A stretch of DNA of 64,000 nt from the NCBI GenBank assembly GCA_026416815.1, contig JAOAEJ010000087.1, positions 1 through 64,000 on the forward strand, written 5' to 3'. Each line of letters opens with the position of its first letter. Position 1 is the stretch's first letter. This document shows, one piece after another, positions 18,488-28,702 of the stretch. Made by a program: the position numbers and the translations under genes. A model generated the notes under the pieces. That model made no database searches and was not told the origin of the DNA. It saw only the letters and a program-made list of their open reading frames with translations. Source of the DNA: Clostridia bacterium (GTDB lineage: Bacteria > Bacillota > Clostridia > Acetivibrionales > DSM-2933).

Positions 18488-19199
18488 TGTTTAAAACCTC
18501 CAGCCCTGAAATTAAGTCATCAAGATTATTAGAGTATTTTGGTATATGCACTTCCCCATCTTTGGTTATGTCCACTCTGATATTGTCATTTTTAAGAAGC
18601 ATTACAGTCTCACTTTCTTCAAGCTGCTTAATTATTTCATCAGGATTACCGATTGCTTTAATTTCGAAGGGCACGGCATATCTGTTCCTGTTTATTTTTA
18701 TTGTTGGCCCGGTACATATGAATCCACTTGTGGCTATTATTCTTTCATTATTTATTGATATTGCTTGCGCTCCGGCAGCTCTCAGTTCATTGACTACCAT
18801 AGCAATATCTGTGTTATGAAGTATATAATCGGATATTAACCCGTCACCTTTTATCAGAGCATCATTTAACTTAATTATTACTCCTGCCCCTTTGACATCA
18901 GTCATTCCGGCAAGCAGCTTTAACTCATCCAATTGTTTCTTCAACTCAGGATATTCTTTATCGTTTGCTGAGGTTTTTAAATAGCTTTCTTTCTTTTGCT
19001 CGTTTTCTTTTATTGATTGTCTGAAAAGTTCACTTATTTTTGTTTCTTTTTCTATTTGCGTTTTCAGCTTCTCAATATTTAAAGAGTTGGCAGACTGCTT
19101 TTTATTGGTATACACTGTGCTTTTTATCTGTATAGTTATCGCAGCCCCAAGTAATAAAAAAACCAAAAAAAAGATAAACCTCTTATCCTTATTCTTCAT
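18474..19199 (-). CDS. DUF881 family protein
   Basis: This 241-residue paralogue of the downstream gene has the same layout: membrane helix at about 8-26, coiled coil to about 95, then DUF881 (DVKGAGVIIKLNDA...VNELRAAGAQAISINNERIIATSGF). It starts the two-gene unit. No catalytic motif is visible. Confidence 0.88.
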   Translation of the reverse strand: MKNKDKRFIFFLVFLLLGAAITIQIKSTVYTNKKQSANSLNIEKLKTQIEKETKISELFRQSIKENEQKKESYLKTSANDKEYPELKKQLDELKLLAGMTDVKGAGVIIKLNDALIKGDGLISDYILHNTDIAMVVNELRAAGAQAISINNERIIATSGFICTGPTIKINRNRYAVPFEIKAIGNPDEIIKQLEESETVMLLKNDNIRVDITKDGEVHIPKYSNNLDDLISGLEVLNNENQ

Positions 19200-19464
19200 A
19201 ATTACCTCTATATCGGATAGTTTTTTAAAACAGATGTATTATATATATATTCTTAGAAGCATCTTCCGCACTTTATGTTATCAAACTTTTAAAATAAGTA
19301 TAACTTTCCTTATATCAATATTTATTCTACTTTTAAAACAGCATTATTTCAAGTTTAATTAGAATATATTGATAAACATTTTTTGCTTTTAGAGTATAGC
19401 TTTAACATATAGATATGGTTAAATGAAATTAATGTAATCATGCAAATTTGTCGAATGGTTATAC
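19200..19464. other. AT-rich intergenic region
   Basis: This stretch separates the divergent DUF881 unit from the plus-strand orphan gene. It is AT-rich, and I see no ORF, hairpin or clear promoter in it. Confidence 0.5.
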
Positions 19465-19534
19465 TATAGATAACGAAGTCTAAACTTAGTGATTTTCTAG
19501 CTGGAAAAATGGCTTTTAGAGTTCGTTATCTATA
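19465..19534. repeat. Short inverted-repeat element, copy D
   Basis: This 70-bp element has 20-bp ends TATAGATAACGAAGTCTAAA (19465-19484) and the complement at 19515-19534, with one mismatch. The interior keeps CTTAGTGATT, as in the larger palindromes, so it looks like an internally deleted relative. It ends 5 bp before the ribosome site of the next gene. Confidence 0.75.
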
Positions 19535-19551
19535 AACTTGAGGTGATTAAT

Positions 19552-20172
19552 TTGGATAATGTAAAACTAAGTGATATTTTAAAACAAAGAGATGTCAGTG
19601 TAACCCTTGAAAACGTGTTGGATAATTCACGGGCACACAGTGGCGGCCATAGAGATGTAAACTTTCTTAAACTATTGATAGAAAACAAATTACTTATAAG
19701 AGGTGAGTTTTCATTAAAAAGAACCGCCATTGGGGTTAACGAGGAATATTATTTGGAAAGATATAAGAAAATGCGCTTTGAAACTGACAGGCATTTTCTT
19801 TGCAGGACAATAATCCAGGAGGAACTAAAAAAATTTGATATTGAAACCTTTAGCGGTTTGAATATTGGCAACATGGACATACTGAGGTGCGATAGCAGCT
19901 ATGATATAACAACAGAGGACTTCAATATAATTATAGATGTTGGCCTCACTCCTGCCCGCAATTACTTTAGGGGACTGACTGATCTTAAAGTAAAAAACTA
20001 TTTGATCACTACATTTTTTGATGATTATATGGATGATATTATTTTTTGTTCGTTTTCAAGAGCCGATGATAAGCTTTTTTTAGATGCTCTAAAAGATTAC
20101 CAGGAAGGGTTTAAGCTATATACACCCAATCCTCAGGAACACTTTGATGAGAGAATGTATTATAATGATTAA
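19552..20172 (+). CDS. Hypothetical protein
   Basis: This 206-residue plus-strand protein belongs to no family I recognise. I place the start at TTG 19552 behind GAGGTGAT; a GTG at 19543 is the alternative. It is acidic in the C-terminal half and has no signal peptide or membrane segment. The segment FNIIIDVGLTPARNYFRG is followed by alternating hydrophobic strands. Inverted copies of AGATAACGAAGTCTA flank it (19468-19482 and 20315-20329), which hints at movement as a unit. Confidence 0.7.
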   Translation: MDNVKLSDILKQRDVSVTLENVLDNSRAHSGGHRDVNFLKLLIENKLLIRGEFSLKRTAIGVNEEYYLERYKKMRFETDRHFLCRTIIQEELKKFDIETFSGLNIGNMDILRCDSSYDITTEDFNIIIDVGLTPARNYFRGLTDLKVKNYLITTFFDDYMDDIIFCSFSRADDKLFLDALKDYQEGFKLYTPNPQEHFDERMYYND

Positions 20173-20190
20173 TCACTTTTACTGTCAATG

Positions 20191-20240
20191 GGCAAAGGTT
20201 TTAATGACTTGTGAAAAAACCTTTGCCTAACTTTTTATTT
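20191..20240 (+). terminator. Terminator of orphan gene
   Basis: GGCAAAGGTTT pairs with AAACCTTTGCC (20191-20227) and a T-rich tract follows to 20240. Confidence 0.85.
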
Positions 20241-20406
20241 TTATCAATATTCTCTGTTTCAAGTCCATCTTTTATGGTATAAAATAATATGAGAAGTTTA
20301 CCAAACTGTAAATATAGACTTCGTTATCTTTAGTTCATTATGTTATAATTAGCTGCTTTTATTTTGTAGTAATAGCTTAAAGCAAGTTTATTTTGGAGGG
20401 GTAATT

Positions 20407-20739
20407 ATGTTCTATCAAGTAAGATATCAAACCGGTGAAATTAATGATGTAATAGAAGAAATGAAACAGGGTCAAATTCCTTGTATGGATGTTGATAATA
20501 AAGAAGAGTTGAATTGGGTTGTTTCAGAGCTTTCAAAAAATGGAATTTATAAAATAGAAAACTTAGCATACGACAAAGATGCCAGAGATAGAATTAAAGA
20601 ACCGGAGTTTGAATTCCGTATAGGCTTCTATAATAGTCCTGTAAGTGCAAATGATGTTGATACAAATGCTATTATGTATATTGATTTTTATTTTGCACCT
20701 GACGAGGAAGAAACTTATGACTCTATATTTGGCGATTAA
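20407..20739 (+). CDS. Hypothetical protein
   Basis: This 110-residue acidic protein starts at ATG 20407 behind TTGGAGGGG. Its C-terminus is rich in Asp and Glu (FAPDEEETYDSIFGD). I recognise no family, signal or membrane span. It stands alone and ends at a bidirectional terminator. Confidence 0.75.
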   Translation: MFYQVRYQTGEINDVIEEMKQGQIPCMDVDNKEELNWVVSELSKNGIYKIENLAYDKDARDRIKEPEFEFRIGFYNSPVSANDVDTNAIMYIDFYFAPDEEETYDSIFGD

Positions 20740-20756
20740 AGTCTGCAAAAGATGAG

Positions 20757-20783
20757 CGGGTAGCCATACTTGTACTACCCGCC
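20757..20783. terminator. Bidirectional terminator
   Basis: GCGGGTAG pairs with CTACCCGC between two convergent genes. T tracts on either side are short. Confidence 0.65.
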
Positions 20784-20800
20784 TCCCTTTATCGTTTATA

Positions 20801-23263
20801 TTAACTTCTACTTATTTCCCTGATTTTATTTACATATATGTTTGTCAGTTCCTCTGCAAATTCCGATGAATAACTTTCACTTATTACCCTGCAAACAGGT
20901 TTTTCAGCATCGGGCAAAACCAATACCCACCCATCATTTTGGTATACCTTCACACCTTCAAGGGTCTCTATATTTTGTCCGTCATGTTCTTGTATAATTT
21001 GCCTTATTACTTTGCCTTTGGCGTCCCAAGGACACTCTACTTCTTTTTTGTTTATATAAAAGTCAGGAATCATGTCTACTAATTCGGACATTTTATAGTT
21101 ATTTACCGACATAAAGTCAATAATCTTTACTAACCCGGCAATAGCGTCAAAATTCATTGTGAACTGCTCCAGCATCTCTTCCTTTACGCCAGTTCCCATT
21201 ATCTTACCCATCAAATCCTGCAGTGAGGTTTTTGTCCTTACAACCCGTCCCTTGTTTTCGTCTGCTATTTTGTCAACCACACTGCTTGCAGATATCGGTA
21301 CTACAACCGTCCCCCCGTTTACGCTCTTGAACAGTATTATGGATATGAGAGCTATAAACATATCCTCTGTTATAATCCTTCCTTTGTTATCTACAAGAAG
21401 CATTTTTTCGGAATTATCCTCGATGGACACACCTAAATCAAAGTTCCCTATTCTAACCTGACTAGCAAAAAACTTAACATCATTAGACGAACTTGTCTGT
21501 CTTGAAGTCTTTGTGTTTACTATCCTTAAGTTATTAAACTCTACTTCACATCCCAGTTCTCTAAGCAGCTGTTGCATTGTATCAGTAATTAAGTTGGAAT
21601 TGGAGTTTAAACAAATTTTATATTTTATATTTTTTACCTTTACGTTATTTACTATATTTCTTAAATAAAACGCACTGTAGTCAGGGACAACATTTATTTT
21701 CTTTATACAATCACCTTCACAGCGGCTAAAATCTTCTCTTACAAAAATATTCTCAACTTTGCGCTCTAAGCCACGGTCTATATTACTTCCGTTCTTATCC
21801 ATTATGTCTACAGATAGCCTAGCCCCATCTTCGGTTGAGGTACTTATATGAATTCCTCCATCTGCTTGATAAAATCTTATAGCAGATCTTGTTATGGGTA
21901 AAAGCATTACACCCAAATCATAAATTTCTACCCCCGAAGACAACAATCCTGCAACAAAGGAGATTTTAAGCATTTGTGCAGCATTGGAATCATCACAGCT
22001 TATAGCTATTTTGCCTTTACCTTTAAATAAAGCACCATAGGCAGCTCCAAGCTTAGAGGCATATTCAGGAGTTATGTCTACGTTAATTTCGCCCGCTATA
22101 CCTCTATTACCGAAAATAGAACGCGTATATTTTGCACCCCAAACGAGGTTACTGTTAACTTCAACACCCTCCTCAACCATTTTGTTTGGCCATATCTTAA
22201 TATCGGGCTTTACTAATGCATTTTCTTTTATTAAGGTATCATCACCAATTACCGAATATTCAAATGCTGAAGCACCATCCTTAAAATGTACTTTATTGCA
22301 TAAAACACTTCCACGCAGTTGAACGTTTTTGTCTATAATACAATTTTTCCATACTATACTGCGCTTAATGCTGCTCCTTTTGTCAACTATGTTTGAATCC
22401 CCTATAACTGTGTAAGTACCTAGCACTGTACCTTTTTTTATTTTCGTATTTTTACCTATAACGCATGGTGCCTGAACAATAACATCGTCGTCAATATCCA
22501 CGCCTTCGCCTACCCATACCTTGTCTTTTACTTCTTTTCCCGGTATATTTACCTTCACTGTGCCGTCCAATATATCAATATGCGCCTGGTTATAGGCTCT
22601 TAAGTCACCTATATCACACCAGTAATCCTCTGTAATGAAACCGTACATTGGCCTGTTTTCCTTTAATAGTATCGGAAAAAGATCCTTACTAAAGTCAAAC
22701 ATTTCATTTGGTTTAAAATAGCTTAACACCTCAGGTGAAAGTATATAAATACCTGTATTTACAGTATCGCTAAAAACCTCTCCCCAACTAGGCTTTTCAA
22801 GAAAGCGTGTTATCTTCCCATCATTATCCGTTACAACAACACCATACTCTAGCGGAATGTCAACCCTTTTCAGCACAAGCGTCGCAACTGACCCTTTTTT
22901 AAAGTGAAAATCGATTGCCTTGCTTAAATCAATGTCAGTTAAAGCGTCGCCGCTAATAACTACAAAAGTATCATCCAAAAAATCCTCTGCATTTTTTACA
23001 CTTCCGGCGGTACCAAGTGGTGTATTTTCAATGTAATACCTTAAATTGACCCCGAATTCTTTCCCATCATGGAAATAATCCTTTATCAGCTCGGGCATAT
23101 ACTGTAGAGTCGCAGCAACCTCCGTGAGCTGATGTTTTTTGAGTAGTTCTATTATGTGTTCCATAACAGGTTTGTTTACAATCGGGACCATTGGCTTAGG
23201 TCTATTGCATGTTAGTGGTCGTAGTCGAGTACCTTCGCCGCCCGCCATGATAACAGCTTTCAT
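20801..23263 (-). CDS. Nucleotidyltransferase-phosphomannomutase fusion
   Basis: This protein of about 820 residues begins with a sugar-1-phosphate nucleotidyltransferase domain ([13 protein letters not shown], about 1-230, with SGDALTDID and [11 protein letters not shown]). A left-handed beta-helix hexapeptide section follows (about 250-370), then a phosphohexomutase-like half. It resembles mannose-1-phosphate guanylyltransferase fusions for GDP-sugar supply. The mutase half lacks the phosphoserine motif TASHNP: the matching place, near residue 475, reads HISTSTEDG. That half is probably non-catalytic. The ATG at 23263 is preferred because AAAGG lies 9 nt upstream; another ATG at 23272 is too close to it. 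Confidence 0.88.
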   Translation of the reverse strand: MKAVIMAGGEGTRLRPLTCNRPKPMVPIVNKPVMEHIIELLKKHQLTEVAATLQYMPELIKDYFHDGKEFGVNLRYYIENTPLGTAGSVKNAEDFLDDTFVVISGDALTDIDLSKAIDFHFKKGSVATLVLKRVDIPLEYGVVVTDNDGKITRFLEKPSWGEVFSDTVNTGIYILSPEVLSYFKPNEMFDFSKDLFPILLKENRPMYGFITEDYWCDIGDLRAYNQAHIDILDGTVKVNIPGKEVKDKVWVGEGVDIDDDVIVQAPCVIGKNTKIKKGTVLGTYTVIGDSNIVDKRSSIKRSIVWKNCIIDKNVQLRGSVLCNKVHFKDGASAFEYSVIGDDTLIKENALVKPDIKIWPNKMVEEGVEVNSNLVWGAKYTRSIFGNRGIAGEINVDITPEYASKLGAAYGALFKGKGKIAISCDDSNAAQMLKISFVAGLLSSGVEIYDLGVMLLPITRSAIRFYQADGGIHISTSTEDGARLSVDIMDKNGSNIDRGLERKVENIFVREDFSRCEGDCIKKINVVPDYSAFYLRNIVNNVKVKNIKYKICLNSNSNLITDTMQQLLRELGCEVEFNNLRIVNTKTSRQTSSSNDVKFFASQVRIGNFDLGVSIEDNSEKMLLVDNKGRIITEDMFIALISIILFKSVNGGTVVVPISASSVVDKIADENKGRVVRTKTSLQDLMGKIMGTGVKEEMLEQFTMNFDAIAGLVKIIDFMSVNNYKMSELVDMIPDFYINKKEVECPWDAKGKVIRQIIQEHDGQNIETLEGVKVYQNDGWVLVLPDAEKPVCRVISESYSSEFAEELTNIYVNKIREISRS

Positions 23264-23694
23264 CCGCTTCATCCTTTCGATTTTTTGATGTCAATGTTTT
23301 TTGAAATAAGCTATTCCAACCTTACTAAATTATAATGGTTTTGGAAAATAGTTACAATGTTTTCCCGTATTTTCTTAATTTAATACCATAAAGCTGCTTA
23401 GCTTTTTTATTATGCTCAAATAAAAAAAAAATATTCCCACAATATTACATGTCTTTTTTTTAACAAGCGAATTTTTTTATTATAACAAGTAAATAATATT
23501 ATCCGAAGAAGCTAAGTAGCTGACTATTGCTACCTTTTTTGCAGTTGCAATGTGTTACTTAGACAATTCTGATTTTTACAAGTCTATAAATTTAGCTTGC
23601 AAGTTATTTACTACTTAACAAACTTTATTTCTTGGATATTTTATTTATATATTCGCCAAAATATGTCCAAATTAAACTATTTAGGAGGAAAAAC
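23264..23694. other. AT-rich intergenic region
   Basis: This 430-bp gap lies between divergent genes. It contains a distant inverted repeat (AAAGCTGCTTAGCTTTT near 23390 and GAAGCTAAGTAGCTGAC near 23507) and otherwise AT-rich DNA. No ORF with a ribosome site is apparent. Confidence 0.5.
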
Positions 23695-24027
23695 ATGCAG
23701 CGGACAGGTAATCTATTCGGAATGAATAATGAATATATGTCAAATGGTGTTTCTATAAGCCCTGCAGTACCTAGCGCAGGTGAAACGCTAAAGGTGGTAT
23801 ATGACGGACTGCTTTCAAAAAATGGAGCAAATGATATTTTTGTACATGTTGGCTTCGGAAATAAATGGGAGGGTTTAAATGATTACAGAATGTCACAAAC
23901 AAGTACGGGCTTCGAGGCTACAGTTTCGGTATCAAACTCCGATACTCTAAATATTTGCTTTAAAGATTCTGCAGACAATTGGGATAACAACTCCGGTAAA
24001 AACTACTCTTTTGATATTTCAAGATAG
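23695..24027 (+). CDS. Stand-alone CBM25-like starch-binding protein
   Basis: This 110-residue protein is essentially one carbohydrate-binding module of the CBM25/CBM53 type (AGETLKVVYDGLL...IFVHVGFGNKWEGLNDYRM...FKDSADNWDNNSGKNYSFDI). The aromatic ligands W-x7-M and DNWDNN are visible. No signal peptide is present, so it may act inside the cell, perhaps on glycogen. The ATG at 23695 follows TAGGAGGAAAAAC. Confidence 0.85.
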   Translation: MQRTGNLFGMNNEYMSNGVSISPAVPSAGETLKVVYDGLLSKNGANDIFVHVGFGNKWEGLNDYRMSQTSTGFEATVSVSNSDTLNICFKDSADNWDNNSGKNYSFDISR

Positions 24028-24039
24028 GTATTTGCAAAT

Positions 24040-24071
24040 AAAAAGGGACAGATATCCTTCTGCCCCTTTTA
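24040..24071. terminator. Bidirectional terminator
   Basis: AAAAGGGACAG pairs imperfectly with CTGCCCCTTTT between convergent genes, giving terminal A and T runs on both strands. Confidence 0.75.
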
Positions 24072-24143
24072 TGTGATAAGATGAAATAGCTTAATTACAC
24101 TGACTATAAATTCAAAGCTTAAGCGTACTATTTTTTAATGTAA

Positions 24144-26480
24144 TTATAACAGGTAAGTATCTGAAAACTCTACCGCAACTGACTTTACCGTACGTTGTGC
24201 CGATATTTCATTCATTAGTGCTTCCTCACCGGCTTCATCTACTGTATCTGCCGGTAATATAATGGTAAAGTTACTCCCCTTTCCGATATCACTATCCAGC
24301 AGAATTTCCCCACCCATTGCAGTAACCAGCGATTTGACAAGAAACAATCCAATCCCGGACCCCTCCTCATGTCGTGTATGCTTGCTGTCTACCTGACCGA
24401 AACGATCAAAAATCAAATTCTGTTTATCCTTAGGTATACCTATTCCTTGATCTCTCACAGAAACGTATATTTTATCATCCTTAGACAAAACCCTTACAGA
24501 AATAGATTTACCTGTTGGTGTAAATTTAATTGCGTTTGATAAGAGGTTTAAAAGTATGCGTTCGTACTTTTCTTCGTCAATACCAACTTCCTTATAAGAA
24601 GGTTCGGAAGCAAAATCCAGTTCAATTTCTTTTTGCTTGGCATACAGGTATACCGAGTCTATTATTGCCCTTGTAAGAGATACAATATCCATGTTTCTTC
24701 TACGCAGTATTATATATCCTGCGTTTGCTCTTGTAATATCAAGAAGGTTGTTTACCAATCGAAGCTGTCTTAATGTATTCTGCCGAATCCTTTTTAAATA
24801 CTTATCAACCTTCTCGGTCAGTTCATCTTTAAATAAAAACTCCATTGCTTGCACTGCTGCATTTATTACTGTCAAAGGAGTTTTGAATTCATGAGAGATA
24901 AATGATAGAAATTCATCCTTCATTTTTAAAGCTTCTTCAACTGCTGTTTTTTCTTCTACTTCGTGTGTGATATCAACAGCTGTAATTAAAATTTCTACAA
25001 TATTATCTGCCGGATCAGCTATAGGATGATAGATTATGTTTATATAGGCTTTTTTCCCGTTCTTAATAATCTCTAACTTTTTTATATGAGCTACACTTTT
25101 AGTCTTTTGCATTTGGAATATACAATTATTAGCTTCCCCATGACCATATTCAGGAAATAAAACTTTAAAGCTTGAGCCAGGTTTGAGCATATCTTCATAA
25201 ATATTTTCACTGTATCTGCTTAGACCTAGTAAATCAGTATAAGCCTTCTTGTTTAATGTAATAATTTTTAGCTCCGGATAAGTAAGCCTTACAATAGGCA
25301 AATCTAATGTATCAAATATTTTATAGAGATTATCTCGTTGCTCTCTGACTATTTTTTCAAGCTCCATTTGCTTGGTTATATCGCGGCTGCATAAAATTCC
25401 CATACCAAACTTGCCGTTTTTATCAAAAAGTGGTGCTCCGCTAACACTAACGTGCTTATATTTTTCTAAGCCGGTATATTTTATAGTAAATCTGTCGCAA
25501 TCTACCTTTTCTCCCCTCAAAACCTTCGAAAAGGGATGCTGCTCCACTGCAATCTCATTACCTTCGAAATCGTAATACTTTGCTAACCCGTATGCGCTGA
25601 TACTTTTAGGTAATGCCTGATTGATGAAATACTCCCTTGCCTCTTTATTGAGCGATAAATAATTCCCGCTTTTATCGAATATAAACAAAGCATCCGACAT
25701 ATTCTCAATAATTGCTTCCAGCTGATCCCTTTGCTGTTCAATAGTCCTGGCCTGGACTTCCATACGTTTTTTATACTGCACATTTTCGGTTACATCGGTT
25801 GTCATGGCAATTATATATCTTACTTGGCCGCCTTCATTTATAGGGGTAAGGGTAAAATCTAAATATATTTCTTCGCCATTAAGGCTAGTATATGCATACT
25901 CCTTTTTATAGCAGCTCTTGCCGGTTTTTAATACGTCCATCCACATCCGGTATGTAGGATTATTCTCTTCCCAATGAGGGGTAAAATCGCTGATACTTAA
26001 CCCTATGATATTATTAATACTATTATAAGGCTCCCTGATATAATTGAGATATTTTTGATTTGTCTTAAGTATTTTTAATTCCGGGGCTTCATAGATTGCC
26101 ACCCCTACAACATTGTCTTGACACAACTGTTCAATGAAAGGAAATTTGTCTTCCAGCCGTGTACTATCTTTTTCAATAACTATTATTTTCTCAACTTTTT
26201 GCTCACTACAGCGGTTAGTTAATATATCTACTTCTCTTACTTGACATGATTTAGTAAATAAATACCGACTCTTTTGGTTGCAGTCGTTTTTAAAGTCATC
26301 TATGGGGATGTGGGATTTAAAAAGCATTAGAAAAACATCCTCAACATCTAGCCCCATTACTTCAGAACGCTCATATCCAGTAAATTCACTAAAACTGTTA
26401 CTTACATTTGTTACTTTTCCGCTTTCAACAATTAAATAGGGTATTTTATCTAATTTAGATAAGCGTTCATCTTTATTCAT
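24144..26480 (-). CDS. Multi-PAS sensor histidine kinase
   Basis: This cytoplasmic kinase of about 778 residues has four PAS-type domains in series (to about residue 505), then HisKA with phospho-acceptor His530 in SFISHEFKTPL. HATPase follows, with N box NLLSNAIKF, G1 DQGIGIP and G2 GSGIGLFLV. There is no membrane segment or receiver domain, and no response regulator is adjacent, so it is an orphan kinase. The start at 26480 is chosen for the AGGTGGAG ribosome site; an upstream ATG at 26516 lacks one. Confidence 0.92.
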   Translation of the reverse strand: MNKDERLSKLDKIPYLIVESGKVTNVSNSFSEFTGYERSEVMGLDVEDVFLMLFKSHIPIDDFKNDCNQKSRYLFTKSCQVREVDILTNRCSEQKVEKIIVIEKDSTRLEDKFPFIEQLCQDNVVGVAIYEAPELKILKTNQKYLNYIREPYNSINNIIGLSISDFTPHWEENNPTYRMWMDVLKTGKSCYKKEYAYTSLNGEEIYLDFTLTPINEGGQVRYIIAMTTDVTENVQYKKRMEVQARTIEQQRDQLEAIIENMSDALFIFDKSGNYLSLNKEAREYFINQALPKSISAYGLAKYYDFEGNEIAVEQHPFSKVLRGEKVDCDRFTIKYTGLEKYKHVSVSGAPLFDKNGKFGMGILCSRDITKQMELEKIVREQRDNLYKIFDTLDLPIVRLTYPELKIITLNKKAYTDLLGLSRYSENIYEDMLKPGSSFKVLFPEYGHGEANNCIFQMQKTKSVAHIKKLEIIKNGKKAYINIIYHPIADPADNIVEILITAVDITHEVEEKTAVEEALKMKDEFLSFISHEFKTPLTVINAAVQAMEFLFKDELTEKVDKYLKRIRQNTLRQLRLVNNLLDITRANAGYIILRRRNMDIVSLTRAIIDSVYLYAKQKEIELDFASEPSYKEVGIDEEKYERILLNLLSNAIKFTPTGKSISVRVLSKDDKIYVSVRDQGIGIPKDKQNLIFDRFGQVDSKHTRHEEGSGIGLFLVKSLVTAMGGEILLDSDIGKGSNFTIILPADTVDEAGEEALMNEISAQRTVKSVAVEFSDTYLL

Positions 26481-26862
26481 TAGCACTCCACCTTTAGGCA
26501 CTAATCGAAAAAACACTAGGTGAAAATTTCTCCGTTAGTGCATATATATGTACTAACCTACTCCCAAAGTTTAATTTTTTATCTATATAGATTGCAAAAA
26601 AGAATCTACAACGAAGTTCTCCCTAAATCTTTTTTGCAATTTGTTACCTTAAGTTATATTGCGGTAATCAAATTTTTCCTTGTAATATCATTATCGCAAT
26701 TTATCTAGTCTACTAAAACATCTTAATCAATATTTCTACTTGTAATAATCTGTATCAAGTAGATAATAACAATTTTAATATATTATCCACCATTTTTGCA
26801 ATAAAAAAGATACTTTGTGATATGGCTATCAAACAAAGTATCTTTTATCAATTTTCTTTAAC
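26481..26862. other. Intergenic region upstream of kinase
   Basis: This is AT-rich DNA without a supportable gene. It contains the metA terminator at 26804-26846, and the kinase promoter must lie here. Confidence 0.5.
26804..26846 (-). terminator. metA terminator
   Basis: AAAAGATACTTTGT pairs perfectly with ACAAAGTATCTTTT and is followed on the minus strand by T residues, 17 bp past metA. Confidence 0.85.
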
Positions 26863-27780
26863 CTATTTTATATCATTTAAATCATATGGTGTTTCCTGAT
26901 ACACATAGTAGTTTAGCCAGTTTGAAAACAACAGGTTTCCATGTCCCCTCCATTTTACAAGCGGCTCTCTTGACGGATCATTACAAGGAAAATAGTTTCT
27001 AGGTAGCGCTATTTCAAATCCTTTTGCTATATCCCGGTCATACTCGGTTTTTAAGGCTAAAGGGTCATATTCCGAGTGTCCCGTCACAAATATCTGTCGA
27101 CCATCCTTTGTTGCAACTATGTAAACTCCTGCTTCCTCCGATTCTACCAGAATATCCAACTCCTCAACTTTTTCAATATCAGACCTTCTTACATCGGTAT
27201 GGCGTGAATGAGGTACATAAAACTCATCATCAAATCCTCTTAAGAGCTTTACATTTTTTTTATTCATAGTATGAGGAAAAACCCCAAACATTTTAGCTTC
27301 AAGGGTGTACTTAGGCACTCCAAAGTGATGGTACAGCCCTGCCTGTGCGCCCCAACATATATGAAATGTTGAAGTTACATTATGGTAGCTCCAGTCCATT
27401 ATTTCCTTTAGCTCCTCCCAGTAGTTCACTTCTTCAAAATCCATTAGCTCTACAGGGGCACCGGTTATTATCATTCCATCAAATTTTTGATCTCTTATAT
27501 CGTCAAAGTATTTGTAAAATGTAATCAAATGCTCTTCAGGGGTGTTCTTTGAGGTATGGGTTTTAGGGTGTAAAAGAACTATTTCAACCTGAATTGGAGA
27601 GTTTCCAAGTAAGCGGAGTATTTGCGTTTCTGTTACTATCTTTGTTGGCATTAGGTTTAATATAGCTATTTTTAGAGGGCGTATATCCTGATGATATGCT
27701 CTTTCTTCATCTATTACAAATATATTTTCGCTATTCAAGACTTCTGTTGCCGGAAGATTATTCGGTATCTTGATAGGCAT
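26863..27780 (-). CDS. metA: Homoserine O-acyltransferase MetA
   Basis: This 305-residue protein matches the MetA family throughout: [13 protein letters not shown], the nucleophile region [16 protein letters not shown] (Cys near 142), PHSRHTDV and TGHSEYD (catalytic His and Glu). It acylates homoserine for methionine synthesis; Firmicute members often use acetyl-CoA. No SAM riboswitch is visible upstream. It is a single gene between two terminators. Confidence 0.96.
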   Translation of the reverse strand: MPIKIPNNLPATEVLNSENIFVIDEERAYHQDIRPLKIAILNLMPTKIVTETQILRLLGNSPIQVEIVLLHPKTHTSKNTPEEHLITFYKYFDDIRDQKFDGMIITGAPVELMDFEEVNYWEELKEIMDWSYHNVTSTFHICWGAQAGLYHHFGVPKYTLEAKMFGVFPHTMNKKNVKLLRGFDDEFYVPHSRHTDVRRSDIEKVEELDILVESEEAGVYIVATKDGRQIFVTGHSEYDPLALKTEYDRDIAKGFEIALPRNYFPCNDPSREPLVKWRGHGNLLFSNWLNYYVYQETPYDLNDIK

Positions 27781-27960
27781 AAAAAAATCCCCTTTCTCTG
27801 AAGATGTTCCATGCTTTATGTTATTTATTAGTACTACTTTGTCTGTGGAAATCGATTCTAAGTAGCCTTCTAAAATAATTAATCCAATAATACTACACTT
27901 GTAGAAGCTGCGTCAAGAAATTTTATTTTTCAAAGGCTACACTTGTAATTTAAAAGGTAA

Positions 27961-27989
27961 GGCCAGGGACTTAGATAGAGTCCCCGGCC
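27961..27989 (-). terminator. Terminator of hypothetical gene
   Basis: GGCCAGGGACT pairs with AGTCCCCGGCC, 28 bp past the stop of the gene at 28017. The T tract is weak. Confidence 0.65.
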
Positions 27990-28016
27990 TAAACTTCAAT
28001 ACTAATTGTTTTTCAT

Positions 28017-28514
28017 TTACTTATACCTTATAGTCCTGAATTTTAAGATATCAAACCATTTGTTTGCAAAAGCAGCTAATTTTTCTCTGTCATTAATACT
28101 GAACTTAGTGAAGTCCTGTTTAAACTCATCAAGATCTTCCTGTGAGCTTAATTTTATACCAAATCCCATCATGTTTATTGCGGGTATCTGATCATAGGTA
28201 TATTCGTTAATACTTATTAAATCGCTTAGCTTTGAATCCCTAACTTTCGCAACAAGCTTGAAGTGGAGGTCTATTATGTTGAAATCTCCCGGATAGAAAT
28301 AGGTTTCTCCTTTTACCGGTATATTGTCACCTATATTATAAACCCCAGCGTGTATTGCCACCGGCTTAATTACGCTTTCAGGTATTATGAAGTAATATTC
28401 ATCAAAGCATGCAGATATCATTACTCGGTTCTCTTTTACAAACTTGCTTACCGTTTGCTTGGGTTCCACAACGCCGGATATATTACCACCGCCGCTTACA
28501 TCATATCCTTCCAT
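28017..28514 (-). CDS. Hypothetical protein
   Basis: This 165-residue protein is from no family I recognise. The chosen start is ATG 28514 behind GGGAGGG; an in-frame ATG at 28559 has no ribosome site. The N-terminus is glycine-rich (YDVSGGGNISG). The rest is mixed alpha/beta with no membrane segment or catalytic motif. It lies between metA and the cys operon. Confidence 0.7.
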   Translation of the reverse strand: MEGYDVSGGGNISGVVEPKQTVSKFVKENRVMISACFDEYYFIIPESVIKPVAIHAGVYNIGDNIPVKGETYFYPGDFNIIDLHFKLVAKVRDSKLSDLISINEYTYDQIPAINMMGFGIKLSSQEDLDEFKQDFTKFSINDREKLAAFANKWFDILKFRTIRYK

Positions 28515-28650
28515 TATAACGAGCCCTCCCGTATTCCGGTTATTTGTGACATTTCCCATGTATCGTTCAATTCTTCAAAACCTCGTACTATCAACTTCCT
28601 GTATAGGACTTTCCCCCATAAGAAAGCGCCTATGCTGGAAGTATATGCAT

Positions 28651-28681
28651 AAAGCTACTAAGCTCAAAAGCCAGTAGCTTT
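28651..28681. terminator. Terminator after cysNC
   Basis: AAAGCTACT pairs with AGTAGCTTT just past the cysNC stop. The U tract is short, so confidence is moderate. Confidence 0.55.
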
Positions 28682-28702
28682 ATATCTTACATTATTAAAT
28701 AA

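Noticed and set aside
23390..23523. Distant inverted repeat as a possible riboswitch stem
   Set aside because: There are about 100 nt of AT-rich DNA between the arms and no conserved core; it could be chance.
26863..28016. SAM riboswitch upstream of metA
   Set aside because: The 27781-28016 region has only a terminator hairpin and no S-box core.
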